Source of the DNA: Nitrosospira sp.
GTDB lineage: Bacteria > Pseudomonadota > Gammaproteobacteria > Burkholderiales > Nitrosomonadaceae
Direction of reading: 5' to 3'
Assembly (NCBI GenBank): GCA_030453055.1
Contig: JAKDLC010000020.1
Coordinates: forward strand, 1-14,792
DNA: 14,792 bases
Below are positions 7,017-13,735 of this stretch, piece by piece (the first letter of the stretch is position 1; the number at the start of each line of letters is the position of its first letter). A program made the position numbers and the translations under genes. The notes under the pieces were generated by a model. That model was not told the origin of the DNA, made no database searches, and saw nothing but the letters and a program-made list of their open reading frames with translations.

Positions 7017-7315
7017 ATTATCGGTTTCACACGGCTGCCGCGGGAGAACATCTCGACAATATCGCTTTTTACGAAAGCCGGCTGCCCGGTTTGGGTGCAG
7101 ACTATCTGGCTGAGTTTGAAAAGGTGTTGACGCATATCTGCACCGCTCCCAATTTTTATCCGGTAGACAGTGATCCTGACATCCGCAAAGCCGGATTAAA
7201 GCGCTTCCCGTTTCACGTCATTTATCGCGCCACGCAAACGCATATTCTTGTGCTTGCCGTTGCCCATCAACGCCGCCGTCCTGCTTATTGGGCGGGGCGG
7301 ATAGTGAAACGATGA
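7013..7315 (+). CDS. ParE/RelE-superfamily toxin
   Basis: This 100-residue protein has the length and order of a ParE-type toxin: an N-terminal strand and helix ([19 protein letters not shown]), a long second helix ([15 protein letters not shown]), a [11 protein letters not shown] strand pair at about residues 63-73, and a last strand with [17 protein letters not shown]. In ParE proteins these C-terminal strands carry the toxic surface, usually against gyrase, while RelE relatives cleave mRNA; the target cannot be told here. It is intact and in coupled overlap with its antitoxin. The pair lies between remnants of hsdM and hsdS, so it was once carried within a type I restriction operon. Confidence 0.85.
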   Translation: MNYRFHTAAAGEHLDNIAFYESRLPGLGADYLAEFEKVLTHICTAPNFYPVDSDPDIRKAGLKRFPFHVIYRATQTHILVLAVAHQRRRPAYWAGRIVKR

Positions 7316-7364
7316 TGGCAGATATGATCGCGCGAAATGTGGTGGAGATTCTGGAAGTTTGATA

Positions 7365-7560
7365 ATGAAGCTAGGCGAGCTTTCAGAATTCATTGTTGAC
7401 TGTTAGTATAAAACTGCTCCGACACAAGAAATTGGCATCCATCTATTCGTACGCCAAACATTGGGTGTGGTTACTTTGTCTTGGATGGCGTCAATCGGGT
7501 CTGAGGAAACTTACCAACTTTGGACAAAGCGCGCGGCGCCGTTGCTCACACTGACCAAAC
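7365..7560 (+). pseudogene. hsdS: Type I specificity subunit HsdS, N-terminal remnant
   Basis: From the ATG at 7365 the frame reads MKLGELSEFIVDC, a TAG (7404-7406), then YKTAPTQEIGI, and later SEETYQLWTKRAAPLL. In HsdS target-recognition domains this corresponds to LCEFIVDCEHKTAPTQEIGI...VSEETYxLWTKRAxP. The middle is in another frame: from about 7443 to 7500 it reads SIRTPNIG, CGYFVLDGVNR, exactly the missing HsdS piece. A one-base loss near 7442 and a two-base loss near 7502 together restore the frame. After about 7553 homology stops, so the rest of the gene is deleted. HsdS would choose the DNA target of the type I enzyme; this copy is dead. Confidence 0.75.
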
Positions 7561-7579
7561 TTAAAGGTATTCGGAGAAA

Positions 7580-8333
7580 ATGAGAACGTTGTTTTGGCCT
7601 GGCAAGCAACACGAGGTCTTCCCGATGGCGTTGCGCCGAGCCGTGGCTGGTTTCCGGTGGGCAAGTTGGAGGCTTCGCCGTAGGAGCATTTTTACCGTTT
7701 CATGTACACCAAAGGTGCAAAATCCGCTCAAGAGGCGGCGGGTTTCAGATTTCTTGATGCATTTCCCAAGCTTGATAAAGTTTACGAGTCTTCTGAGCTT
7801 TTTCCGTTGTTTCAGAATCTGTGTTAAATCCACGCCGTGGTGATTATGCGGAATACGTGGAGCGTTTGGCGCTTGATCCAAATCACGTTGATCCGCTGGA
7901 TATTCTGGCGATTAGTGAAGGCCGCCGTCAGACGGATAACCTTGAAGTCTTCCCGCAAATTCAGCCGCGCCGGGACGGTAGTTTTGTGTGCCGTTTTTTT
8001 CTGCATGGCTGGAGGCATGTGAGCCAGGCAGCGCAAGACAAACTGCTTACGCTGCAAGAAGGGGACTCGCTCCAGGTGGCGATCGAGTTGAATAATCCCG
8101 CGTCTGGTACGGCTATTCAGCTGGAAACCCGCAATGACTATCACATGATTGGATGGACACCCCGTTATCTGGTGGAGGATTTGTTACAGGCACTGAAAAG
8201 TCCGCAGGATATTTCAGCACGTGTGGTGAAGATGACAGCATCCATTCCTGATTTGGAAAAAAGTGGTCAGAAAATCGTACGCGTCATCGATTGGCAAAAC
8301 CCGCTTGCCAATGCTTTTTCCTGCGCGCCATGA
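7580..8333 (+). pseudogene. HIRAN-like domain protein with three lesions
   Basis: GGAG lies just before the ATG at 7580, so the original start is still visible. After MRTLF a lost T near 7595 shifts the frame; the shifted frame continues LAWQATRGLPDGVAPSRGWF and PVGKLEASP, meets TAG at 7681-7683, then reads HFYRFMYTKGAKSAQEAAGF up to ELFPLFQN. A further base is lost near 7819, and the last frame runs from VLNPRRGDYAEYVERLALDP through LEVFPQI, HGWRHVSQ and AIELNNPASGTAIQLETRND to IGWTPRYLVEDLLQAL. The last part resembles HIRAN domains, found with DNA helicases and as stand-alone proteins that may bind DNA ends. The final 30 residues look unrelated, so the end may be a deletion junction. The last 50 nt overlap the convergent PEP-CTERM gene. 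Confidence 0.65.
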
Positions 8334-9066
8334 AACCGACCAGACCCAACCCGGCCAGCATCAGGGCGTAGGAGGCGGGTTCGAGGATTAGACCGGCGCT
8401 TGCGACTACCTGCCCCTGATTATTGATCCCCCAAGCATCGGATAGATAGGCCCCATCTGGGAGATCCGCAAACGAATCAAGACCGGTCATCCCCATGCCG
8501 TTGGGACCGGTTATGAAGGCGTACTGTTCGCGCTCGCCTTCGAATGTAGCGAATTTAGTGGAAACTCCCACCACCTGTCCGGAATCGTTGATGCCGCGAG
8601 CGACGCTGGCAAACCCATCCCGCGTCAGCGTGCCAAGATCGGTCATCCCCGTGCCGTCGGGACCAGTTATGAAGGCGTGAGCGGCACCCATGGTTGAATC
8701 GGACTGTCCCACCGCCTGTCCAGAATCGTTGATGCCGTGAGCGCGGCTGCCGTAAGCTCTGATGGACCCACTCAGAGTGCCAAGATCGGTCATCCCCATG
8801 CCGCCGGGACCGGTTATGAAGGCGTGCGCGTTGCCTCCGGTTGTATAGGAAAATCCCGCCACCTGTCCGGAATCGTTGATGGCGCGGCTTTCAGTCGACC
8901 CACCCAGCGTGCCGAGATACGTCACCTTGCCGTCAGGATTCACGATGACTGAAGTGGGCGAGACGTTTTGGGCAAAGGCCGGAGACGCAAGGCCAACGCT
9001 AACGCCAAGCGCTGTCGCAAGGAACAGGGTTAAACCGCGGGTGCCAAGGGGGCGGATCATTTTCAT
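8284..9066 (-). CDS. Secreted PEP-CTERM protein with HAF repeats
   Basis: This 260-residue protein starts with a signal peptide: basic MKMIRPLGTRG, a hydrophobic stretch LTLFLATALGVSVGLA and a likely cleavage after SPAFA. Then follow four HAF-type repeats, each with INDSGQVAG/VVG and HAFITGPxGxGMTDLGTL (one copy YAF). The C-terminus has EPASY, a hydrophobic segment LMLAGLGLVGFM and ARRKK, the PEP-CTERM sorting signal handled by an exosortase. The motif is ILEP rather than VPEP. A tail of ten residues (HWQAGFANR and neighbours) follows the basic stop-transfer, longer than usual. GGAG lies about 9 nt before the ATG. No exosortase gene is in the window. It is probably exported to the outer surface, where PEP-CTERM proteins are linked to exopolysaccharide. 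Confidence 0.85.
   Translation of the reverse strand: MKMIRPLGTRGLTLFLATALGVSVGLASPAFAQNVSPTSVIVNPDGKVTYLGTLGGSTESRAINDSGQVAGFSYTTGGNAHAFITGPGGMGMTDLGTLSGSIRAYGSRAHGINDSGQAVGQSDSTMGAAHAFITGPDGTGMTDLGTLTRDGFASVARGINDSGQVVGVSTKFATFEGEREQYAFITGPNGMGMTGLDSFADLPDGAYLSDAWGINNQGQVVASAGLILEPASYALMLAGLGLVGFMARRKKHWQAGFANR
8485..8823 (-). repeat. HAF-coding imperfect direct repeats
   Basis: Three copies of a 36-nt unit (8485-8520, 8641-8676, 8788-8823) start with GGTCATCCCC and end with TATGAAGGC on the plus strand; they differ at a few positions and lie 156 and 147 nt apart. They encode the ITGPxGxGMTDLG core of the HAF repeats. A second unit, CTGTCCGGAATCGTTGATG, recurs with small changes near 8576, 8719 and 8864 and encodes INDSGQ. 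Confidence 0.8.
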
Positions 9067-9113
9067 GATAGGATGCTCCGGGAAGAGATTGAGGGACGTC
9101 TGATCACTCCTCC

Positions 9114-9142
9114 GCTATACTCCGGTCACGATATAAAGTAAA
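9114..9142 (-). promoter_or_regulatory. Candidate promoter of the PEP-CTERM gene
   Basis: On the minus strand TTTACT (9142-9137) and TATAGC (9119-9114) are separated by 17 nt, each matching four of six consensus bases. The ATG lies about 48 nt downstream. The surrounding non-coding stretch 9067-9463 is otherwise without a gene and contains two palindromes listed separately. Confidence 0.35.
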
Positions 9143-9219
9143 TAGTACTTTTGATTTCTCGAAAAAGCGCGAAGAAACGGGACAGACCAGGGGTTTCCTT
9201 TCGACTCGAGGCCGCAATA

Positions 9220-9236
9220 GCGTTTTTGAAAAACGC
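9220..9236. promoter_or_regulatory. Palindrome GCGTTTTTGAAAAACGC
   Basis: This 17-nt palindrome has 8-nt arms around a central G. It lies about 80 nt upstream of the candidate PEP-CTERM promoter, where an activator or repressor might bind. No T run follows on either strand beyond the arms, so a terminator is unlikely. Confidence 0.4.
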
Positions 9237-9321
9237 CGCCAAGGAAAATAGGCGCTAAATCCAGTCCTCTTCAATAGCCTTGTAATAAGTGTGCCTGCCG
9301 ATATCTGCCTCAGAGACTGCT

Positions 9322-9340
9322 TTGCTAACACTGTTAGCAA
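9322..9340. promoter_or_regulatory. Palindrome TTGCTAAC-ACT-GTTAGCAA
   Basis: Perfect 8-nt arms flank a 3-nt centre. The size and shape fit an operator for a dimeric regulator (TetR, MarR or LuxR type), but no matching regulator gene is in the window. It sits between the divergent PEP-CTERM and HIT genes, about 120 nt before the latter. Confidence 0.45.
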
Positions 9341-9452
9341 CAAATGGAGTTGTGCGGAGGCCGCGCGCACAGTACCCTGTAAACATAGTACAATGATTCA
9401 TAAATTTGATTTGATATTCCCTGAGCGAAACTCATCAGCCGGAGAAAGGTAC

Positions 9453-9464
9453 ATGGATTCTTGA
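9453..9464 (+). other. Three-codon upstream frame overlapping the HIT start
   Basis: The best Shine-Dalgarno here (GGAGAAAGG) precedes an ATG at 9453 that encodes only MDS and stops at TGA 9462-9464; the HIT gene ATG begins at the last base of that stop (TGATG). It might couple translation into the HIT gene or reflect a lost frame. Confidence 0.35.
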
Positions 9465-9925
9465 TGGTCAGTTCGCCGCCGCCGGATGCACCAATCCTTA
9501 ACGCAACAATGCTAAAGTTTGGGGCACCACAAACAATAATTCATCAATATCAATATTGGAGCGTCATGCTCCGTCCCATCCAGTTAACGCTGGGTTCTCT
9601 GGTGCTGGCCGCTCATGAGCCAGTTCACGAATTCTCCAAACTCAGCCAGGCGAGCTTTACCGAGCTTCACAAAATAACAGCACAGCTGGAACCTGCTTTA
9701 GCCAAGGCGTTTAATTACGATAAGCTGAATTATCTGATGCTGATGATGATTGATCCGGACGTACACTTCCATGTCATTCCGCGTTACGCAAAGGCAAAGC
9801 ATTTTAATGGTTTGGAGTTTATCGACTTCGGTTGGCCTGGAGCGCCTGACTTCCGCCGGCCAAATGAAACCGATGCTGAAACCAACCAGCAACTCATCGA
9901 TTACATTTTACCCTGCTGGACATAA
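9464..9925 (+). CDS. HIT-family protein
   Basis: This 153-residue protein belongs to the histidine triad superfamily of nucleotide hydrolases and transferases (Ap4A hydrolase-like group). The C-terminal motif reads DVHFHVIPRY at residues 99-108: the middle catalytic-type His101 and His103 are present, but the first His of the triad is Asp99. The rest fits, including WSVMLRPIQLTLGSLVL (the substrate-entry strand) and LNYLMLMMIDPD. I chose the ATG at 9464; a TTG at 9461 and an ATG that starts MLKFGAPQTI are alternatives, and the first 15 residues look poorly conserved. It would act on a nucleoside phosphate in the cytoplasm. The 185 nt that follow (9926-10110) hold no gene or clear terminator. 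Confidence 0.8.
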   Translation: MVSSPPPDAPILNATMLKFGAPQTIIHQYQYWSVMLRPIQLTLGSLVLAAHEPVHEFSKLSQASFTELHKITAQLEPALAKAFNYDKLNYLMLMMIDPDVHFHVIPRYAKAKHFNGLEFIDFGWPGAPDFRRPNETDAETNQQLIDYILPCWT

Positions 9926-10110
9926 GCATCACGCCACCGTAATACGCGAGAAGGGCAGGAGAATCGAGAACGGCGAATGTTCAGGCAGCCGGGTTTACAT
10001 GCCGAGGACCGTATGAGTCTCGCGAGTTTTACGGTTTGCCGGATTTATTAGGCCTTGCAACTCGAAGCCCTTTAACAACCCGCTATATGATTTTATGAAA
10101 TGAGCCAACG

Positions 10111-10797
10111 ATGATACAACTTGTTCTGTTGCGGCATGGGGAAAGTATCTCGAACCGGGATGGGTATTTTACCGGCTGGAACGATGTCGCATTGAGTCAC
10201 CGGGGTGAACAGGAGGCAGAGCGGGCGGGTCGCCGGCTCAAGGAGGCGGGTTGTGAGTTCGACCTGTGTTTTACGTCGGAACTTAGACGAGCCACCGACA
10301 CACTGCGAATCGTATTGTCGACGATGGGGCTTGACGGATTGACCATACGGCAGAGTTGGCGCTTGAACGAGCGCCACTATGGTGCGCTGGAGGGAATCCA
10401 CCGTATTAATGCTATCGGGAAATTTGGCCTATGGCCGGTCCTTGGCCCCCAGTTACAGTTTACTACGTATCCTCCGCCGCTCGGTCTCAGCGATGCGCGT
10501 TGCCCTGGAAATCAGCTCCGTTACTCGGACGTTGACAAGAAAGAATTGCCGCTTGCGGAGAGCATGCAACAGACTCTCTCCCGGGTCCTACCCTATTGGC
10601 GGGAAACAATCGTGCCCGAGATCCAGCGTGGAAAGCGGGTTCTCGTCGTATCTCACCGGCACGTCTTGCGCTCATTGATGATGCAGTTGGACGGACTGTC
10701 CGTTGCCCAGCTAATGAAATTGTCAATCGCCACGGGGCGTCCGTTGGTATACGACCTTGACGATAAACTGGGTGCGGTTCAGCATTACTATGCCTGA
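10111..10797 (+). CDS. Phosphoglycerate-mutase-like histidine phosphatase with altered active site
   Basis: This 228-residue protein matches the 2,3-bisphosphoglycerate-dependent mutase (GpmA) group: [20 protein letters not shown] at 6-25 with phospho-His9, [22 protein letters not shown] at 84-95 with Glu87 and Tyr90, and [12 protein letters not shown] near the end. Length is slightly below GpmA (about 250). Two places depart from the family. Where GpmA has WRRSY before PPP, this protein reads [13 protein letters not shown], so the two substrate-binding arginines are missing. Where GpmA has AHGNSLR, it has SHRHVLR; catalytic His182 remains, but Gly and Asn are replaced. It may therefore be a phosphatase with another substrate or a decaying mutase. 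It overlaps the glycosyltransferase gene by 8 nt, so it may work with it. Confidence 0.75.
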   Translation: MIQLVLLRHGESISNRDGYFTGWNDVALSHRGEQEAERAGRRLKEAGCEFDLCFTSELRRATDTLRIVLSTMGLDGLTIRQSWRLNERHYGALEGIHRINAIGKFGLWPVLGPQLQFTTYPPPLGLSDARCPGNQLRYSDVDKKELPLAESMQQTLSRVLPYWRETIVPEIQRGKRVLVVSHRHVLRSLMMQLDGLSVAQLMKLSIATGRPLVYDLDDKLGAVQHYYA

Positions 10798-12736
10798 TCC
10801 GCAACGAGTGATCGCCCTGGTCGGCGGCACGGCTTCTAGCGGCACCACCAGCCGGTATGCGGCACTCGCCCTGTGTGGCATGGTCATCGACCTCCTGCTG
10901 TTCCAGTGGCTCATGAGCCGCGGCGCCGGGCTCGCGCTGGCGCACATCCTGAGCTTCTGCGCCGGCGCCGCGGTCTATTACTGGCTCAATTCGAAATGGT
11001 CGTTCCGGCCCCACTATGCGGGCTATCCGCGATGGCGCCATTTCGGCCGGTTCGTGACGGTGGGGATATTTGCCTTGCTCATGCGCGGCGGCGTGCTGGC
11101 CCTGCTGGTTTATGACTGGCATCTGTCCCCTTTCCTGGCCATATTCCCCGCCATCGCCGCCGCGGCCGCCATCAGCTATCTTGGCTTCGCCTTCTATGTA
11201 TTTCCCGTCAGGGACAATCCTCCCTCAGCGGATGTGCGCTGGCGGGTCGCCTCGCTCGGCATTGTCGCCTTTGCCATCCTGCTGCGCCTGATCTACCTGG
11301 GCCAGGCACAGCTGATTCCCGACGAGGCCTACTACTGGAATTATGCCCAGCACATGGAACTGAGTTTTTACGATCATCCACCGATGGTGGCATGGCTGAT
11401 CTGGCTGGGTACCGCCATCTTCGGCAATACGGAGTTCGGTGTTCGCATCGGCGCATTCATCTGCGGCCTGATAACAATGGGCTACTTGTATGCGTTGGCA
11501 CGCAATCTGTACGACAAACCCACCGCCATGCGCACGGTGCTATTGCTGGCCGTACTCCCGTTTTATTTTTCCACCGGTATGGTGATGACAACGGATGCGC
11601 CGCTGGTGGCCGCATGGGCTGCGACACTGTACTACATGGAACGGGCATTGATCGCTGATCAACGTTCAGCCTGGCTGGGCGTGGGCGTTGCATTCGGCCT
11701 AGGTCTCCTATCCAAGTATACGTTGGGCCTGCTGGGGCCGGCGGCGCTGCTGTTCGTGATACTGGACCGCGCCTCGCGCCGCTGGCTGCGCCGTCCCCAT
11801 GCGTATCTCGCCGCCGCGCTTGCCCTGCTGTTGTTTTCTCCCGTCATTATCTGGAATATGGAAAACGACTGGGCGTCGATTATGTTCCAGTCGAACCGGG
11901 TTAAGGGAGGGGATGAGAATCAGTTCTCAGTCCATCGATTATTTCTTCATCTTCTGGTCCTGTTGACACCGGTGGGTTTGCTTGCCGCAGCCATGGCGGT
12001 GTGGCCGGGGGCCGAACGCGACTGCGACGCCTATGCGCGCAGGCGTCGCCTGTTCGTACGCGTGTTCGCCGGCGTACCGCTGGCGGTGTTCTTCGTTCTC
12101 AGTATTTCCGAGTCACAGCGGTTTCACTGGACTGGGCCGGCATGGCTTGCGCTGCTGCCAACTATGGCGTGGCTGATGGGTCAGGCGGGCGATTTCAGTA
12201 CCCTAGCGCGCCGTGTGAGAGCGGCCTGGAAGCCCACTATTGCAGTTTGCATCTTTCTCTACGCATTCGTGCTGCACTATGTGGTGCTTGGCATCCCCGG
12301 CATCCCATATAACTTTTTGTCGGAACACTATTTCTGGCGTGAGGCCACAACGAAAATCGAGCAGGTTGTAGCGGAGGTTCGACAACGGACCGGGCAAGAG
12401 CCCATTGTGGTCGGCATGAGTAAATGGTCGGTAGCCGCCGCCTTGTCCTTTTACAACCGCGATGGTAAGCCGATGGAGATACGCTCGCGCAATATGTTTG
12501 GCGACAGCGGCGCCATGTACGATTTCTGGTATCCATCGGAACCCCCCACGTCCCGGCCAATCATCCTGGTGGGCATGAGAGGCCATGAGCTCGAGCGTAC
12601 CCGAGCAATCCATGACATTGACCGGATGCTCGTGCAGCCCGGCCCGATAAAGGAGCATGTAGCCATGCGCGACGGCAAGCTGCTGCGGCGGGTATATTAC
12701 CGCATTGCACAGGGGTATTTGGGTAAAGGTCCTTAA
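10790..12736 (+). CDS. GtrA-domain / GT39 membrane glycosyltransferase fusion
   Basis: This 648-residue membrane protein has two parts. Residues about 22-140 hold four hydrophobic segments with [11 protein letters not shown] and [11 protein letters not shown], the pattern of GtrA proteins, small membrane proteins often thought to flip polyprenyl-linked sugars. From about 155 it is a GT39/PMT_2-type glycosyltransferase: the first periplasmic loop has [21 protein letters not shown] (178 onwards), the catalytic-type acidic motif of ArnT-like enzymes that use polyprenyl-phosphate sugars, followed by many transmembrane helices and a C-terminal soluble part. The ATG at 10790 is preferred because it overlaps the previous stop; an in-frame ATG at 10757 would add 11 residues. 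It would add a sugar to lipid A, glycan or protein on the periplasmic side. The acceptor is unknown. Confidence 0.8.
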   Translation: MPDPQRVIALVGGTASSGTTSRYAALALCGMVIDLLLFQWLMSRGAGLALAHILSFCAGAAVYYWLNSKWSFRPHYAGYPRWRHFGRFVTVGIFALLMRGGVLALLVYDWHLSPFLAIFPAIAAAAAISYLGFAFYVFPVRDNPPSADVRWRVASLGIVAFAILLRLIYLGQAQLIPDEAYYWNYAQHMELSFYDHPPMVAWLIWLGTAIFGNTEFGVRIGAFICGLITMGYLYALARNLYDKPTAMRTVLLLAVLPFYFSTGMVMTTDAPLVAAWAATLYYMERALIADQRSAWLGVGVAFGLGLLSKYTLGLLGPAALLFVILDRASRRWLRRPHAYLAAALALLLFSPVIIWNMENDWASIMFQSNRVKGGDENQFSVHRLFLHLLVLLTPVGLLAAAMAVWPGAERDCDAYARRRRLFVRVFAGVPLAVFFVLSISESQRFHWTGPAWLALLPTMAWLMGQAGDFSTLARRVRAAWKPTIAVCIFLYAFVLHYVVLGIPGIPYNFLSEHYFWREATTKIEQVVAEVRQRTGQEPIVVGMSKWSVAAALSFYNRDGKPMEIRSRNMFGDSGAMYDFWYPSEPPTSRPIILVGMRGHELERTRAIHDIDRMLVQPGPIKEHVAMRDGKLLRRVYYRIAQGYLGKGP

Positions 12737-12749
12737 TTGTCGGCAGAAA

Positions 12750-13733
12750 TCAGCGCATTACTCCACGCCGCAACAATTGCCATGACACCTTGACACCCCA
12801 TAGCACCGGATGTCGCCGCAACATGGGCGTCACCTCGACGCGAACGCCAGTATGGCGTTCGATCTTCCATGCAGCATAACTAATGCTATCGCTAAAGGTG
12901 AATGCCGCCTTTGTCAGCCGTAGCACAGACAGAACTGTTCCCTGCCAGCGCCGTAATCGCCAGCGCCATCGCGCACGCCGGCGGTCCGCTGCATCGATCA
13001 GGCACCGATAGCGCCCGTCCGGCAGCGCCTCCAGTACTCCGACCAATGCCGGTGCAGCGTGCTCAGTCAACCGCGTGTAATCATCCAGATTGATCCGGGC
13101 GAGCTGTTGCGCCCGAGTTGCACGTTCGGGCCGCAGTTCGGCCGCATAGGTCTGCGTCAAACCGTTGACCCAGATTGCTTCGACATTCACCACGGATGAG
13201 TTCAGCATGGGAAGACCGGATTTGAGAAATGTCACTACAGCGCGGGCCAGCGCATTGTAAATACGCTTGCGGATGGTCTCGTCACGCGCATACAACAATC
13301 GGGAAGGTTGAGCAAAGCGTGCCCACAGATACGGATGAAACCAACGCCACGTTCCTTGCTCAAAGTCTGACATTGAGACTACGGCATATTTGGCGCGGAA
13401 TTTCCTTTCCTGTTTATTTTCCGGTGCGGATACCTCAAGGTAAAATACATTTGGCGCCAACCACGCATTAAGGTAACCAAGATAGCGCTCTGGGTAAGCT
13501 TTACTGTAGCTGTTCACTATAGCGTAGAAATCCACGACCCCATCACCGGGCTCATGTGAACGCAGGCAGGATCCATAAAGAAGAACGGCCTCCAGCGATG
13601 CGCCGAAGCGTACTTTCAATGCTTCAACCAGAACAAGAAAATCCGCCGATACAGCCCTTGAACTCAGCGAAGCCATCTCAGCGACCAGGTCATTGGGGAT
13701 GTGTTGATCAAATAGTGAGGCGTGGTCTGTCAT
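12750..13733 (-). CDS. Tam41-like phosphatidate cytidylyltransferase homologue (putative)
   Basis: This 327-residue protein has a nucleotidyltransferase core: LLYGSCLRSH at 51-60 followed by VVDFYAIV at 66-73, as in the YGSGV...DFxFxV core of mitochondrial Tam41, which makes CDP-diacylglycerol. Further parallels are KYAVVS (115-120; Tam41 KYGVIS), PYLWARFAQPSRLLYARDET at 134-152 (Tam41 LYxxGRLQKPVKII...DET/DVT) and a following helix with ALARAVVTFL. A basic C-terminal segment with VLSVLRLTKAAFTF recalls the Tam41 end. These parallels come from memory of the human protein. No transmembrane helix is evident, unlike CdsA. It is the second gene of a two-gene unit with a lipid kinase, separated by two bases. 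Other nucleotidyltransferase functions remain possible. Confidence 0.65.
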   Translation of the reverse strand: MTDHASLFDQHIPNDLVAEMASLSSRAVSADFLVLVEALKVRFGASLEAVLLYGSCLRSHEPGDGVVDFYAIVNSYSKAYPERYLGYLNAWLAPNVFYLEVSAPENKQERKFRAKYAVVSMSDFEQGTWRWFHPYLWARFAQPSRLLYARDETIRKRIYNALARAVVTFLKSGLPMLNSSVVNVEAIWVNGLTQTYAAELRPERATRAQQLARINLDDYTRLTEHAAPALVGVLEALPDGRYRCLIDAADRRRARWRWRLRRWQGTVLSVLRLTKAAFTFSDSISYAAWKIERHTGVRVEVTPMLRRHPVLWGVKVSWQLLRRGVMR

Positions 13734-13735
13734 TG

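Noticed and set aside
7381..7420. TTGACT near TATAAA considered as a promoter
   Set aside because: The two hexamers are only about five bases apart, and the stretch reads as HsdS coding sequence.
8485..8823. Spaced repeats considered as a CRISPR-like array
   Set aside because: Only three copies, imperfect, about 150 nt apart, and they encode the HAF protein repeats.
9220..9236. Palindrome considered as an intrinsic terminator
   Set aside because: The T run lies inside the stem rather than after a GC-rich stem, and there is no gene end next to it.
9104..9370. 88-codon minus-strand frame upstream of the PEP-CTERM gene
   Set aside because: No recognisable motif, arginine-rich translation typical of chance frames, and it covers the palindromes and candidate promoter.
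10487..11122. 211-codon minus-strand frame across the mutase-like and GT39 genes
   Set aside because: High-GC antisense shadow with no family features.
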